A stretch of 64,000 nucleotides of DNA from Gelidibacter gilvus (GCF_004115975.1 NZ_SDDZ01000009.1:99532-163531); one strand, 5' to 3'; positions 9,078-18,993 are shown, numbered from the stretch's first letter. Numbers and translations: made by a program. Notes: generated from the letters alone by a model not told the origin.

Positions 9078-11441
9078 TTAAGTAAACTGATACCACTTTT
9101 TCTTGTTTTCAGGATTATCTCCATATCCGTATCCGTATCCGTAACCTTTTTTATCAAAGTTAGTTCCGTTTAACAACAGATTCATTTTTGGGAGTCTATG
9201 ATCTTCATACAGCGGCTTGGCCACCGCAACTAAATGTCGCTTATCAATATTATCCGCGCTGACGACATAAATAAACATATCTGCATACTTGGCGATCAGT
9301 AATGTATCGCTTACTAATCCAACAGCTGAGGCGTCTACAATAATATAATCATATTTCTCATCAAAATAGCTGAATAATTCTGCAACCCTGTCATTTATTA
9401 AAAGTTCTGATGGGTTAGGAGGGATTGTCCCTGCTGCTATCACATCTAAAAAATTATTATTCTTTAGTTTGGTTACAATTTGATCCGGTGCAATAGATTT
9501 ATCCGCAAGAAAGTCAGATAATCCAATTTGGGATGACGGTCTCTCGTTCAAGTACTGCATCACTTTTGGCACACGAATATCCATCTCAATCAATAAAACT
9601 GATTTCTCAGAAAATGAAATGGATGAAGCCAAGTTGGTGCTTGTATGTGATTTGCCTTCCTGCGCCCTGGTTGATGTAATAAAAATTTTCTTGGCACGTG
9701 TATTATGATCTTTTAATAGAAAATCTATATTAGATCTTAAGATCCTGAAAGATTCAGCTTTTGGTGAATAGTCGACTTTATCTATGAGGCGCGTTTTCTT
9801 ACTGGTTTGTGGAATATCTCCAATATAAGGAATCTTGAGTGTGCTCAGTAAATCTTCTTTATCGTAGATCTTCGTATCTAGCATGTCTTTAAGAAAAACA
9901 AAACCAATTGGAATGGCAAATCCGAACAATAATGCTCCCAAATAGGTGAGCATCTTATTAGGAGCAACAGGACTAAAATCAGTGTAGGCGGCATCGATAA
10001 CTTTAGCATTTGGTGTAAACATTCCTAAACTAATTGCTGACTCTTCTCTCTTCTCCAATAAAAACATGTACAGTGATTCTTTGATGCCCTGTTGGCGCTC
10101 AATATCTCTCAATTGTCTTTGCTTGGTAGGTGCGGTATAAAGTTGCCCGCGGATCCTAGCATCTTCTCGATTCAGACTATTAAGTGTTATTTGACTGGTT
10201 CTCTTCATACTTTCCAAAGAGCTTCCAAGATTTTGCTTTAATGCATCAATTTGATTATTTAAATTGATGACTACTGGATTTTTTTCACTCGAATTTTTCA
10301 ATATTTTATCACGTTGGGCAACCAATTCATTATGACTTCTGGTGACTTGTGCAATATTTGGATCGTCAATGCCTATATTCGATGGTAAAAGATCAGAGCG
10401 TTTATTGTTTTCTTTTAATTCGTCTTGTAAATAATCAATTAACTGAATTGTATTCGCAGTGGAACTAATCTGAAATTCATTCTGTTTCTCACTTTCTAAA
10501 TAAATATTGGCTTGAGACCCTAATGCAGTTAAATTATTTCGCTTTTGTATCTGTTCTGCGCTGAAATCTACTTCTTCTAATTCTTTAAAGACCAATTCAA
10601 GACGATTGTTTATAAAGTCAGAAGTCACCTTTATAACTTCTTCTTTATCCAAAATAACATCATTATTGTATTGCCTAATGATTTCGTTTAAGATATCAAC
10701 TGCACGACTTGCAATATTATCGTTAAGCCACAATTTAATTACAGTGGACTCTTTTTCAACCGTGGTTGCTATTAAATTTTGATATTTATTTACAAGAGTC
10801 GAGATAGGACTAATTGTGATTTTTAAATTACTTCCTATTTGAGGTTGGTACTTATTAATATTTGGCACAATGACCATATCGCCAAATCCTGTTTTTATAC
10901 GATCTCCAAAGGAAAAGAGTTGACCATCCGTATCATCACGGTCTAAAATAGATTTCCCGTCATCTTTAAACACTAAAAATTCAGATTGGGATTTTATCTT
11001 AATATACATTGTAGTATCCACCTGATGAATAATTGAATCATTAGCGAAAAAATTAAGCTTTATTGGTGGATTATCATATAACTCCTGTTCTTTAATTTTA
11101 CCCTGATGATAGTATCCTATATTGAGATCAAGTTTTCTTACAACATTGGAGATAATAGATCTAGAAGTTATGACTTCAATCTCATCGTTTATTTTACTGT
11201 TGCCATCTGAAAATAAACTCCCTTTACTCATTTCAGATATACTTGGTAGTTTTTGTGACTGCTTATCGTCTTTTATCTTAATAGTTGCAGAAGCCTGATA
11301 TTGATAGGTGGTATATCGTAGATAAGCGAAGGCAATACCTAAGGCTAAAATCACGAAAAATAGAATTAACTTCCATCTTGAAAGATAGAGATCTACTGTT
11401 TTCCTAATTTCATGAGTTGAATTCGTATTTTTGGATTCCAT
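9078..11441 (-). CDS. wzc: Wzc-type polysaccharide co-polymerase and bacterial tyrosine kinase
   Basis: A 787-residue inner-membrane protein controlling chain length and export of surface polysaccharide. Two membrane segments (about residues 24-44 and 498-518) enclose a periplasmic Wzz-like coiled-coil domain. The cytoplasmic part is a BY-kinase: Walker A in AQEGKSHTS near residue 595, Walker A' LIEMDIRVP near 620, Walker B YIIVDAS near 700. The C-terminus has a tyrosine cluster (GYGYGYGYG) of the kind autophosphorylated in Wzc. The gene is the last of the minus-strand operon with the Wza-like exporter. No cognate low-molecular-weight or PHP phosphatase is seen in the window. Confidence 0.93.
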   Translation of the reverse strand: MESKNTNSTHEIRKTVDLYLSRWKLILFFVILALGIAFAYLRYTTYQYQASATIKIKDDKQSQKLPSISEMSKGSLFSDGNSKINDEIEVITSRSIISNVVRKLDLNIGYYHQGKIKEQELYDNPPIKLNFFANDSIIHQVDTTMYIKIKSQSEFLVFKDDGKSILDRDDTDGQLFSFGDRIKTGFGDMVIVPNINKYQPQIGSNLKITISPISTLVNKYQNLIATTVEKESTVIKLWLNDNIASRAVDILNEIIRQYNNDVILDKEEVIKVTSDFINNRLELVFKELEEVDFSAEQIQKRNNLTALGSQANIYLESEKQNEFQISSTANTIQLIDYLQDELKENNKRSDLLPSNIGIDDPNIAQVTRSHNELVAQRDKILKNSSEKNPVVINLNNQIDALKQNLGSSLESMKRTSQITLNSLNREDARIRGQLYTAPTKQRQLRDIERQQGIKESLYMFLLEKREESAISLGMFTPNAKVIDAAYTDFSPVAPNKMLTYLGALLFGFAIPIGFVFLKDMLDTKIYDKEDLLSTLKIPYIGDIPQTSKKTRLIDKVDYSPKAESFRILRSNIDFLLKDHNTRAKKIFITSTRAQEGKSHTSTNLASSISFSEKSVLLIEMDIRVPKVMQYLNERPSSQIGLSDFLADKSIAPDQIVTKLKNNNFLDVIAAGTIPPNPSELLINDRVAELFSYFDEKYDYIIVDASAVGLVSDTLLIAKYADMFIYVVSADNIDKRHLVAVAKPLYEDHRLPKMNLLLNGTNFDKKGYGYGYGYGDNPENKKKWYQFT

Positions 11442-11463
11442 ATTAATTATTATAAATCTAATA

Positions 11464-12237
11464 TTATTTTATTAAGAACACTGCGATTATTGTGGTCAAC
11501 GTACCGATTGCGGAAATTAGGACAGAATTGTTTTGATTATAACTTGATGATCTAATTTTGGCTTTATTCGGTTCTACAACAATCACATCATTCTGCTGTA
11601 AATAATATAATGGGGAACTAATGGCATTAACGGAGGTCAGATCTATTTTTGCAAATTTCTTTTTCCCGTCTACTTCCCGAATCAATAAAACATTCTGGCG
11701 TTTGCCATAAATTGTCAAATCTTTTGCCATACCAAGTGCTTCCGGAAGTGAGATGCGCTCATCCTGAATTGTGTAGGTTCCAGGATTTCCAACCTCTCCT
11801 ATAATGGTCACAGTAAAGTTTACCAATCTAATATTAATAATAGGATCTTTAGCGTATTCACTTATTTTTTCTTTTAACATTTCCGTCAGTTCAATTCGTG
11901 TCATTCCCGCAATATGGAGTGTACCTAAAACAGGAAATTCAATATTTCCATTGTAATCTATTAAATAAGTTTGCTGTCTTGAGCCTCCTGATACATTTAC
12001 AAGATCTTCACTTGCAGAAATAAGCGCTAGGTTAAAGGGTTGCGCTGCAATTGGATCAGCAGCAGAGACGTTTATTGTCAAAATATCATCTGGTTTGTAA
12101 ATTAACTGTTCTGGAGATGAATCTATGTACCCTGCACTTAAAGGTTCATCTTGAAAATAAACTAGATCTTTAGGTGTTGCACAAGAGGTAGCCAAGGCAA
12201 TGGATAGGACTAAAATTATAATAAAAGGTGTTTTCAT
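11464..12237 (-). CDS. wza: Wza-like polysaccharide export lipoprotein
   Basis: A 257-residue outer-membrane polysaccharide biosynthesis/export protein. It has a signal peptide with lipobox ATSC (lipidated Cys about 19), a Poly_export domain (YKPDDILTINVSAADPIA), an SLBB-type segment (GEVGNPGTYTIQDERISLPEAL), and a C-terminal hydrophobic stretch. It is shorter than E. coli Wza, as is common in Bacteroidota. It sits directly upstream of wzc, the expected partner in the trans-envelope export complex. Confidence 0.9.
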   Translation of the reverse strand: MKTPFIIILVLSIALATSCATPKDLVYFQDEPLSAGYIDSSPEQLIYKPDDILTINVSAADPIAAQPFNLALISASEDLVNVSGGSRQQTYLIDYNGNIEFPVLGTLHIAGMTRIELTEMLKEKISEYAKDPIINIRLVNFTVTIIGEVGNPGTYTIQDERISLPEALGMAKDLTIYGKRQNVLLIREVDGKKKFAKIDLTSVNAISSPLYYLQQNDVIVVEPNKAKIRSSSYNQNNSVLISAIGTLTTIIAVFLIK

Positions 12238-12270
12238 GAATATAGTTTAAAAGATTCGAAATATTGAGGA

Positions 12271-14157
12271 TTATTTTTTAATATCTAAAACTTCGTATGT
12301 AGAATTATTAGAGATATATTCTGGGATCAATAGCTTAATATAAGATACTATCTCCAAGGGTTGTGTTATAGAGTTCACACCACAAAGCTTATTAATTTGT
12401 CGTTCGACATGATCGATATCTACATATCTAGATTTAGCAATCATTATTTTTTCATGGTATGTTCTTGTAGTATTTTCGCCGTCTGCCAGAAGTTCTTCGT
12501 AAATTTTTTCGCCAGGTCGTAATCCTGTAATTTTAATTTCTACATCCTCTGGATAACGTAATCCCGAAAGGATAATCATGTTTTTAGCAAGGTCAAAAAT
12601 TTTAATAGGTACTCCCATGTCGAATACAAAAATCTCTCCGCCATTACCCATTGCTGCAGCTTCGATAACCAGTTGACATGCTTCCGGTATTGTCATGAAA
12701 TAACGAGTGATATCCTTATGTGTCACTGTTAACGGTCCACCTTTTTCAATTTGTTTTTTAAATAATGGAATTACTGACCCATTTGATCCTAGAACATTCC
12801 CAAACCGAGTAGTAATAAATTTAGTATGTCCTTTACCTTTGAGGCATGTTACATATAACTCAGCCATGCGCTTGGTTGCTCCCATAACATTTGTGGGATT
12901 CACCGCTTTATCGGTTGAGATCAACACAAACTTATCAACCCCATGCTTAACGGCCATATCCGCAACATTTTTAGTTCCACCAATATTTACACTTACTGCT
13001 TCAAAGGGATTGTTTTCCATTAATGGAACATGTTTATAAGCAGCAGCATGGAAAATTAATTTTGGTTTATATTCGTTAATTATTTGTTCTATTCTAGTTC
13101 TGTTCCGGATATCCGCAACAATACATTCAATGTTTTTTAGACCTTTTTGTCTGAATTCTTGTTGGAGATCATAAAGTGCAGACTCCGAATTATCCACAAG
13201 TATTAGCTTTTTATAATTATAGAAACTTACTTTTCTACATATTTCACTTCCTATTGATCCCGCAGCACCTGTAATTAAAATAACTCTGTTATCATATTCA
13301 TCTGTAGGATTAATGATAGAGATTGGATCCCTTCCGAGTAAATCCTCAATTTTAACATCCTTAATTTGTCCAATGCTTAAATCGCCCTCTATCCAATTTT
13401 GGACCGGTGGAACAATTTTTACATGTAACCCTAAATCAAACAGATAGCCTGTGATTTGGAGCAATCTTGTTGGGTCAATATTTTGTATGGATACGATAAT
13501 TTCTTCGATATGATGCTTTAAAACAAATTCAGAGGTAATCCGATCCAAATTGTAGACGGGCAACAGGTTTATTTTTTTCCCAACCTTGCTTTCATTATCG
13601 TCAATAAAACCTATTACAATGTAACTGTTCTGGGGGTCATTGCTAATAGCATCATAAGTAATCATCCCTGAATTTCCAGCACCGAAGATCAGGATGTTTT
13701 TAGTGGCGGTAAAATCGTTATTTATCGCATTGTAAAGCGATTTTATTGAGAGTTTAAAACCTATGATGAGCAGGATGTTTAGGAGTAAATGGATGTAAAT
13801 TATTGAGCCAGGAATATCAAATATATAACTGTAATTGTATTGACGGCTAAAATAAGTAGAGATTATCAAAAGTGTAGCCAAAATATTTACACCAATGATG
13901 ATATTTATGATGTCCTTATAACCAGTAAAGCGAACGACCCCTTTATGCGATCTTACCGATAAAAAGCTAATCAAAGCAGCTAGAGCGACATACGGAATTT
14001 GGGCGATCATTAAATTAAGATCAAAATCAATTATAAAATTAAATCGGATAAAATAGGCCAGAAATAAGCTCACAATGACAATACAGATATCTAAAAAAAG
14101 CACCAACCATTTGGATGCATATTTGTTGGATATTTTATGTAAAAACTTGTACATCAT
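12271..14157 (-). CDS. Membrane UDP-GlcNAc 4,6-dehydratase (PglF/WbpM/CapD type)
   Basis: A 628-residue nucleoside-diphosphate-sugar dehydratase making the UDP-4-keto-6-deoxy sugar that precedes bacillosamine-type sugars. The N-terminus has four membrane helices, then a Rossmann CoA-binding-like domain (ILIFGAGNSGMITYDA), then the SDR catalytic domain with NAD motif ITGAAGSIGSEICRK and the STDKAVNPTNVMGATKR active-site block in which the usual SDR tyrosine is replaced. The start overlaps the aminotransferase stop by 4 bp (ATGA), so the two are translationally coupled. Confidence 0.92.
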   Translation of the reverse strand: MMYKFLHKISNKYASKWLVLFLDICIVIVSLFLAYFIRFNFIIDFDLNLMIAQIPYVALAALISFLSVRSHKGVVRFTGYKDIINIIIGVNILATLLIISTYFSRQYNYSYIFDIPGSIIYIHLLLNILLIIGFKLSIKSLYNAINNDFTATKNILIFGAGNSGMITYDAISNDPQNSYIVIGFIDDNESKVGKKINLLPVYNLDRITSEFVLKHHIEEIIVSIQNIDPTRLLQITGYLFDLGLHVKIVPPVQNWIEGDLSIGQIKDVKIEDLLGRDPISIINPTDEYDNRVILITGAAGSIGSEICRKVSFYNYKKLILVDNSESALYDLQQEFRQKGLKNIECIVADIRNRTRIEQIINEYKPKLIFHAAAYKHVPLMENNPFEAVSVNIGGTKNVADMAVKHGVDKFVLISTDKAVNPTNVMGATKRMAELYVTCLKGKGHTKFITTRFGNVLGSNGSVIPLFKKQIEKGGPLTVTHKDITRYFMTIPEACQLVIEAAAMGNGGEIFVFDMGVPIKIFDLAKNMIILSGLRYPEDVEIKITGLRPGEKIYEELLADGENTTRTYHEKIMIAKSRYVDIDHVERQINKLCGVNSITQPLEIVSYIKLLIPEYISNNSTYEVLDIKK

Positions 14158-15278
14158 GCATTAAAATATGTTTTAATTGTACTCAATACTCTATCACGTT
14201 CATCATCATTTAAATTTGATCCACTAGGCAAACAAAGGCCTCTTTCAAACAGTTCGTCTGAAACACCATTTAAATATCGTGGTGCTTCCTTAAATATCGG
14301 TTGTTGATGCATTGGCTTCCACAATGGTCGAGACTCAATATTTTCCTTTTCGAGCATGAGTCTTAAGCCTTCTCTAATTGTCATGGACTCCAATAGTATA
14401 CAGGACAACCATCGATTTGAAAAATGACCATTAGGTTCTTGTAAAAATACAATATTATTAATGTCCTTTAACGAATTTAAATAAAACTCGTGATTAGAGC
14501 GACGGTTTGAGACATGGCTATCCAGAATAGTCATTTGACCGCGACCTATTCCTGCTATTATATTTGACATTCTATAGTTATATCCTATGTGGGAATGTAA
14601 ATAATGTGGTGCATCATCTCGCGCTTGCGTAGCTAGAAAAACGGCTTTTTCCTTGAGAGATTTGGTTTTTGTTACCAGTGCCCCGCCTCCCGAAGTAGTA
14701 ATAATTTTATTGCCATTAAAAGATAAGATAGACAAATCACCAAATGTTCCACATTTTTGCCCTTTATACTCACTTCCTAAGGACTCTGCGCTATCCTCAA
14801 TTATAGGAATGTCGTATTTTAAACCAACATTATTAATTTCATCCACTTTATAAGGCATACCATATAAGTGAACAGCAATAATGGCTTTGGGCTTTTTGCC
14901 CCTTGCAATTCTGTCTTTAATTGCTGTTTCCAGTTGGATTGGGCACATATTCCAAGTCTCACGTTCACTATCCACAAAAATAGGAGTTGCTCCTTGGTAC
15001 ACTATAGGATTTGCTGAAGCTGAAAAGGTTTTACTTTGACAAATAACTTCATCTCCATAACCTACGCCAAGCAATATTAGACTCAAATGCAGGGCAGAGG
15101 TTCCCGAAGCCAATGCTGCCACGTGACGGTCTTCCTCCAAATATGTTTTAAGGTCAAGTTCAAAACCATTGACGTTAGGCCCTAAAGGAGCAACCCAGTT
15201 AGATTCAAAAGCTTGATTAATGTAAGGTAATTCTTTTCCGCTCATGTGCGGTGAGGACAGCCAAATTTTCGGTTTCAT
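14154..15278 (-). CDS. DegT/DnrJ/EryC1-family sugar aminotransferase (PglE-like)
   Basis: A PLP-dependent aminotransferase, about 374 residues, that would aminate the 4-keto sugar made by the coupled dehydratase. Visible features are the substrate block ALASGTSALHLSLILLGVGYGDEV, the PLP-aspartate region IPIIEDSAESLG, and the lysine in ILSFNGNKIITTSGGGAL. The start is the ATG at 15278, not the upstream TTG. It is the first gene of the minus-strand block ending with wzc and is divergent from the ATP-grasp gene. PglE-type activity is inferred from family and context. Confidence 0.9.
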   Translation of the reverse strand: MKPKIWLSSPHMSGKELPYINQAFESNWVAPLGPNVNGFELDLKTYLEEDRHVAALASGTSALHLSLILLGVGYGDEVICQSKTFSASANPIVYQGATPIFVDSERETWNMCPIQLETAIKDRIARGKKPKAIIAVHLYGMPYKVDEINNVGLKYDIPIIEDSAESLGSEYKGQKCGTFGDLSILSFNGNKIITTSGGGALVTKTKSLKEKAVFLATQARDDAPHYLHSHIGYNYRMSNIIAGIGRGQMTILDSHVSNRRSNHEFYLNSLKDINNIVFLQEPNGHFSNRWLSCILLESMTIREGLRLMLEKENIESRPLWKPMHQQPIFKEAPRYLNGVSDELFERGLCLPSGSNLNDDERDRVLSTIKTYFNA

Positions 15279-15603
15279 AAGCAAAAATTGTTGAGTAATT
15301 TAAAATTACTATTCAATTCCATGTCAATACAGGGATCTGGGACACGATCTAAATATTGGTTAAATATGCAATATTCTGACCAAACGGAGACAATTTAAAC
15401 GATTAAAAGTAGATATTTACGATGTTAAAGGAATAGAGAACATAATACAGTGTTAGTTCTTACTATAATAAAATGGTGTCTTAGTCCATTGATATGTCTT
15501 AATTATAAGTTTTATGGCGTTATTATGTCTAAATTTGTATTATCTACATTATATTTATCATCTCAAACAAAATATGTAAAAAGTAGTTTTCTAAATCGGA
15601 CAT
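15279..15603. promoter_or_regulatory. Divergent intergenic region with a possible -7 element
   Basis: A 325-bp AT-rich gap between the divergent aminotransferase and ATP-grasp genes. TAAATTTG at 15530-15537 fits the Bacteroidota -7 consensus for plus-strand transcription, 66 bp before the ATP-grasp ATG. No open frame here looks real. Confidence 0.3.
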
Positions 15604-16575
15604 ATGAACATTTTAATAACTTCAGCAGGACGTAGAGTTTCTCTTGTAAGATCGTTTCAAAAGGAATTAAAAGCTTTTGACCCGATGGGAAAAGTGTTTA
15701 CTACAGATTCGAGTCCAATATTGTCAGCCGCCTGTCAAGTTGCGGATAATTATTTCAAGGCACCAAGACTCGATGAACCTGATTATATAGATGTTTTAAT
15801 AGATTTATGTAAAACACATAGTATCCGATTAATCATTCCAACAATAGATACGGAACTGTTGGAATTGGCGCAAAATAAAGAAAGATTTAAGGAGGAAGGA
15901 ATAATCGTGGTCATTTCTTCAGTGGATTTTGTTTCTAAATGTAGAGACAAACGATTGATTCATGAATTTTTCAGAGATAATAATGTGCAAGTTGCCAAAG
16001 AATATTCTAAGGAAGATTATCAATTACCACTTTTTATAAAACCTACAGATGGAAGTAGGAGTGTAGACACCTATATTGTAAAGTCTGAGGCTGATCTTAC
16101 AGAATATCATTTAAACAACGACAAGTTGATGTTTTTGGAATACCTGGATCATGATGACTATGATGAATTTACCTGTGATTTGTATTACGGTAAAAATCAC
16201 AAATTAAAATGCGTCGTACCTAGAAAAAGACTAGAGGTTAGAGATGGTGAGGTCTATAAAGCTCTGACTGAAAACAATGCGTTAGTTCCCTACATTAGGA
16301 AAAATTTGACTCACATTGAAGGGGCCATTGGCTGCCTTACAACTCAATTTTTTCTTCATAAATCTGATTCATCAAAAATAGTGGGTATTGAAATCAATCC
16401 CCGATTTGGTGGTGGCTACCCATTGTCTTACTTATCTGGTGCTAATTTTTCGAAGTGGATCATTGAGGAGTATTTACTGGGTAAGCAGATAGAAGAAAAA
16501 TTTGAAGTATGGGAAAGCGATTTGTTAATGATTCGTTATGATGATGAAATAATAGTTCATGGATATAAAGGTTGA
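15604..16575 (+). CDS. ATP-grasp ligase (carbamoyl-phosphate-synthase-like)
   Basis: A 323-residue stand-alone ATP-grasp enzyme. The N-terminal pre-ATP-grasp domain starts MNILITSAGRRVSLVRSF; the ATP-binding segment is PLFIKPTDGSRSVDTYIV; the metal/ATP end motif is GIEINPRFGGGYPLS. Such proteins join a carboxylate to an amine through an acyl phosphate. It overlaps the following HAD gene by 17 bp and is the only plus-strand pair inside the polysaccharide locus, beside the dehydratase/aminotransferase and the initiating transferase. Context suggests acylation of an amino sugar (see findings). The substrate is not shown by the sequence. Confidence 0.85.
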   Translation: MNILITSAGRRVSLVRSFQKELKAFDPMGKVFTTDSSPILSAACQVADNYFKAPRLDEPDYIDVLIDLCKTHSIRLIIPTIDTELLELAQNKERFKEEGIIVVISSVDFVSKCRDKRLIHEFFRDNNVQVAKEYSKEDYQLPLFIKPTDGSRSVDTYIVKSEADLTEYHLNNDKLMFLEYLDHDDYDEFTCDLYYGKNHKLKCVVPRKRLEVRDGEVYKALTENNALVPYIRKNLTHIEGAIGCLTTQFFLHKSDSSKIVGIEINPRFGGGYPLSYLSGANFSKWIIEEYLLGKQIEEKFEVWESDLLMIRYDDEIIVHGYKG

Positions 16576-17215
16576 TTCGGAGACGGTCGTTGTTTTTGAT
16601 TTAGATGACACCTTATATAATGAATTGGATTTTTTAAAATCGGCATATAAGGCCATTGCCAAATCTCTAGAACCAAACATGTGGGAGAAATTATATTCCC
16701 GAATGTTTTCTTTATATAGAAGTGGAATTAATGTTTTTGAATTTTTATCTCATAATTATAATAGAGAAATTCAGGAATTCGTAAATATGTACCGACATCA
16801 TAATCCAGATATTAAATTATTTGATGGCGTTATGGAGATTTTTCAGGCTATCAAATCCAAAAACGGCAAAATTGCGGTTATAACTGATGGTAGATCAACC
16901 ACACAACGGGTTAAACTTAATAGTTTAGGCATATTAGAATATATTGATTCTATTATTATTTCTGAGGAATTTGGTTCTGAAAAACCGGCCTTAGCGAATT
17001 TTAAGGCCATTGAACACTCCTTGCCTGGAAAAGTATATTATTATATAGCCGATAATTTAAAGAAGGATTTTATTGCCCCAAACAAATTAGGTTGGAAAAG
17101 TATTGCGTTAATAGATAATGGAATGAATATACATAATGAATCGTATCTTTATATGGAGGAAAAGTTTTTACCGCAAATGTTTTTGAGAGAATATAAACAT
17201 TTGAATATTATATAA
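16559..17215 (+). CDS. HAD-superfamily hydrolase
   Basis: A 218-residue HAD phosphatase. Motif I is VVFDLDDTLYNE (nucleophile and acid DxD), motif II is AVITDGRSTTQ, the lysine motif is in EEFGSEKPALANF, and motif III is YYIADNLKKDF. It starts inside the 3' end of the ATP-grasp gene, so the two are coupled and probably work in one pathway. Convergent with the sugar transferase gene, 4 bp away. Substrate unknown. Confidence 0.88.
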   Translation: MDIKVDSETVVVFDLDDTLYNELDFLKSAYKAIAKSLEPNMWEKLYSRMFSLYRSGINVFEFLSHNYNREIQEFVNMYRHHNPDIKLFDGVMEIFQAIKSKNGKIAVITDGRSTTQRVKLNSLGILEYIDSIIISEEFGSEKPALANFKAIEHSLPGKVYYYIADNLKKDFIAPNKLGWKSIALIDNGMNIHNESYLYMEEKFLPQMFLREYKHLNII

Positions 17216-17219
17216 AGGA

Positions 17220-17843
17220 TTAATTTTCGTTATGACTTTTAGTGCCTTCAAAATAGGGCATATCTATATTTTCAGAGTTGTTAATATCTGCTCGGTTAAT
17301 TACTTTGTCAATTGTTTTTAAGATTATCTTAAAATCCAATGAAGGGGATTGATTTTCAACGTAGTAAACATCCAATTCAAATTTCTGTTCCCAACTTATG
17401 GCGTTTCGTCCGTTCACTTGCGCCCAACCGGTAATTCCTGGTAAAACCTCATGCCGCTTAAACTGTCGTTGATTATATAATTCTAAATATTGTGGCAGAA
17501 GAGGCCGTGGACCAATTAAGCTCATATCGCCTTTAATTATATTTATTAATTGAGGCAATTCATCTAATGACAATTTACGGCATAGGTTTCCAACCTTGGT
17601 CACTCTTTGCAGACCAGGGAGTAATTCTCCAAACTTATCCACTTTATCATTCATTGTCTTAAATTTAATAATTGTAAATATTTTTCCATTCTTTCCGGTT
17701 CGGAGCTGATAAAAGAATGGTTTCCCATTATTAACTATTAAAAAACAAATAACTAAAAAGATAAATAGGGGGGAAATAATTAAAAGGCCAAAGAAGGCTG
17801 CTAAAAAGTCAAAAGGACGTTTTATAAAGGTTTTGTAAATCAT
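17220..17843 (-). CDS. Initiating sugar phosphate transferase (PglC/WcaJ-type)
   Basis: A 207-residue monotopic phosphoglycosyl transferase that moves a sugar 1-phosphate from UDP-sugar to undecaprenyl phosphate, starting the repeat unit. It has an N-terminal membrane-inserted hairpin (KRPFDFLAAFFGLLIISPLF), the FYQLRTGKNGKIFTIIKFKTM segment, the catalytic Asp-Glu in LSLDELPQL, and the GDMSLIGPRPLLPQY block. At this size it resembles PglC rather than the long WcaJ type. The start is the ATG at 17843, 2 bp after the stop of the upstream glycosyltransferase. Confidence 0.92.
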   Translation of the reverse strand: MIYKTFIKRPFDFLAAFFGLLIISPLFIFLVICFLIVNNGKPFFYQLRTGKNGKIFTIIKFKTMNDKVDKFGELLPGLQRVTKVGNLCRKLSLDELPQLINIIKGDMSLIGPRPLLPQYLELYNQRQFKRHEVLPGITGWAQVNGRNAISWEQKFELDVYYVENQSPSLDFKIILKTIDKVINRADINNSENIDMPYFEGTKSHNEN

Positions 17844-17845
17844 TA

Positions 17846-18991
17846 TCAATTTAGGTTATTATATAGATCAAGTAACTCTTCCCAAACTATACTTCGTTGA
17901 TACTTATTTATAATATTCGGTCGAGCGTTTTTTGCTAAATCCTGAGTTAGTTGTGGGTTGTTATGCAGTTTCAACATGGCATCTCTTAAGGCCATACTAT
18001 CTTTGGTTGGAATGATTAATCCGTTATAGTTATCTTTTATGATTTCATTACATCCATTAATATCTGTAACGATACAAGGTTTTTCCATGCAACTTGCTTG
18101 TAAAACGACGTTGGGAAATCCTTCTCTGTAAGAAGGAAAAGTTAAAACATTACTTAATGCAACATAAGGTCTAATGTCCTTAATATTGCCCACTTCATGA
18201 ATTTTTGGATTATTAACAATTAAAAACTCGCTTTCCGGACTTATCGGATCTAAATCTGATTCTTTATAGCCTACCAGAATCAATTGGACATTATCATGAG
18301 AATTTGTGATCTCATTAAAGGCAAGAATGAGCTCATTTATACCCTTGTCCTTCACAATGCGCCCAATGAACAAAAACACGGTATCAGATGTCCTAATCTT
18401 GAGCTGATTTTTAATTTTTTCGACACTCTCCACCGGTACTTTCTTTAAATCATAATGGTCTGTATCAATACCATTCGAGCTTCCATTTGCTATGACTTTT
18501 AACTTATCTTCCTTGCAAAAATTTTGGTTTATTATAATATCTTTTAGAGCGAAGGAGTTAGGTAAAATTAATGTTGCCGAGGTATAGGTCAACTTTTCAA
18601 CCCTATTTAAAAGCTCTCGTTTAAATCCGTCGGTTTCAAGCAAGGGCAATCCTGCCACCGTGTGGAGCCTATGTGGTACGCCAGCTAATTTGGCAGCAAA
18701 CATTCCTAGGGTACCCGCTTTTGGGGTATGGGTATGAACTATAAAGGGCTTTTCCTTTTTAAAAATATGAAACAGTTTATAAAGTCCTATTAAATCTCTT
18801 AAGGGAGTTATAGTTCTTGTCATTTCAACTGGAATTGTTCTCACGCCTTCATTTTCTGAAATTTTGTAAAAATCGCTAGTTTTACTCGATATTCCAATGA
18901 CTTCATAATAATTACTCATAAAATGTAATTGACCCTTCAATAAGGCCCATATTGAGCCTGGAATGGTGGTAACACGTATAATTTTTTTCAT
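17846..18991 (-). CDS. Glycosyltransferase family 4
   Basis: A 381-residue GT-B enzyme. The N-terminal acceptor domain includes TTIPGSIWALLKGQLHFM and VHTHTPKAGTLGMFAAKLAG; the C-terminal donor domain has FIGRIVKDKGINELI and the E-x7-E type site FPSYREGFPNVVLQAS. It resembles the PglA group that adds the second sugar after a PglC-type transferase, which is encoded immediately downstream. Donor and linkage unknown. Confidence 0.88.
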   Translation of the reverse strand: MKKIIRVTTIPGSIWALLKGQLHFMSNYYEVIGISSKTSDFYKISENEGVRTIPVEMTRTITPLRDLIGLYKLFHIFKKEKPFIVHTHTPKAGTLGMFAAKLAGVPHRLHTVAGLPLLETDGFKRELLNRVEKLTYTSATLILPNSFALKDIIINQNFCKEDKLKVIANGSSNGIDTDHYDLKKVPVESVEKIKNQLKIRTSDTVFLFIGRIVKDKGINELILAFNEITNSHDNVQLILVGYKESDLDPISPESEFLIVNNPKIHEVGNIKDIRPYVALSNVLTFPSYREGFPNVVLQASCMEKPCIVTDINGCNEIIKDNYNGLIIPTKDSMALRDAMLKLHNNPQLTQDLAKNARPNIINKYQRSIVWEELLDLYNNLN

Positions 18992-18993
18992 TG

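Noticed and set aside
9119..9147. Tandem repeat of TATCCG units resembling a simple sequence repeat
   Set aside because: It encodes the Gly-Tyr cluster at the C-terminus of the Wzc-type kinase; a coding feature, not a phase-variation tract as far as can be seen.
12707..13039. 110-codon frame opposite the dehydratase gene
   Set aside because: Antisense shadow of a clearly real SDR gene.
15450..15635. 61-codon plus-strand frame upstream of the ATP-grasp gene
   Set aside because: It overlaps the start of the ATP-grasp gene and a likely -7 element; low-complexity composition.
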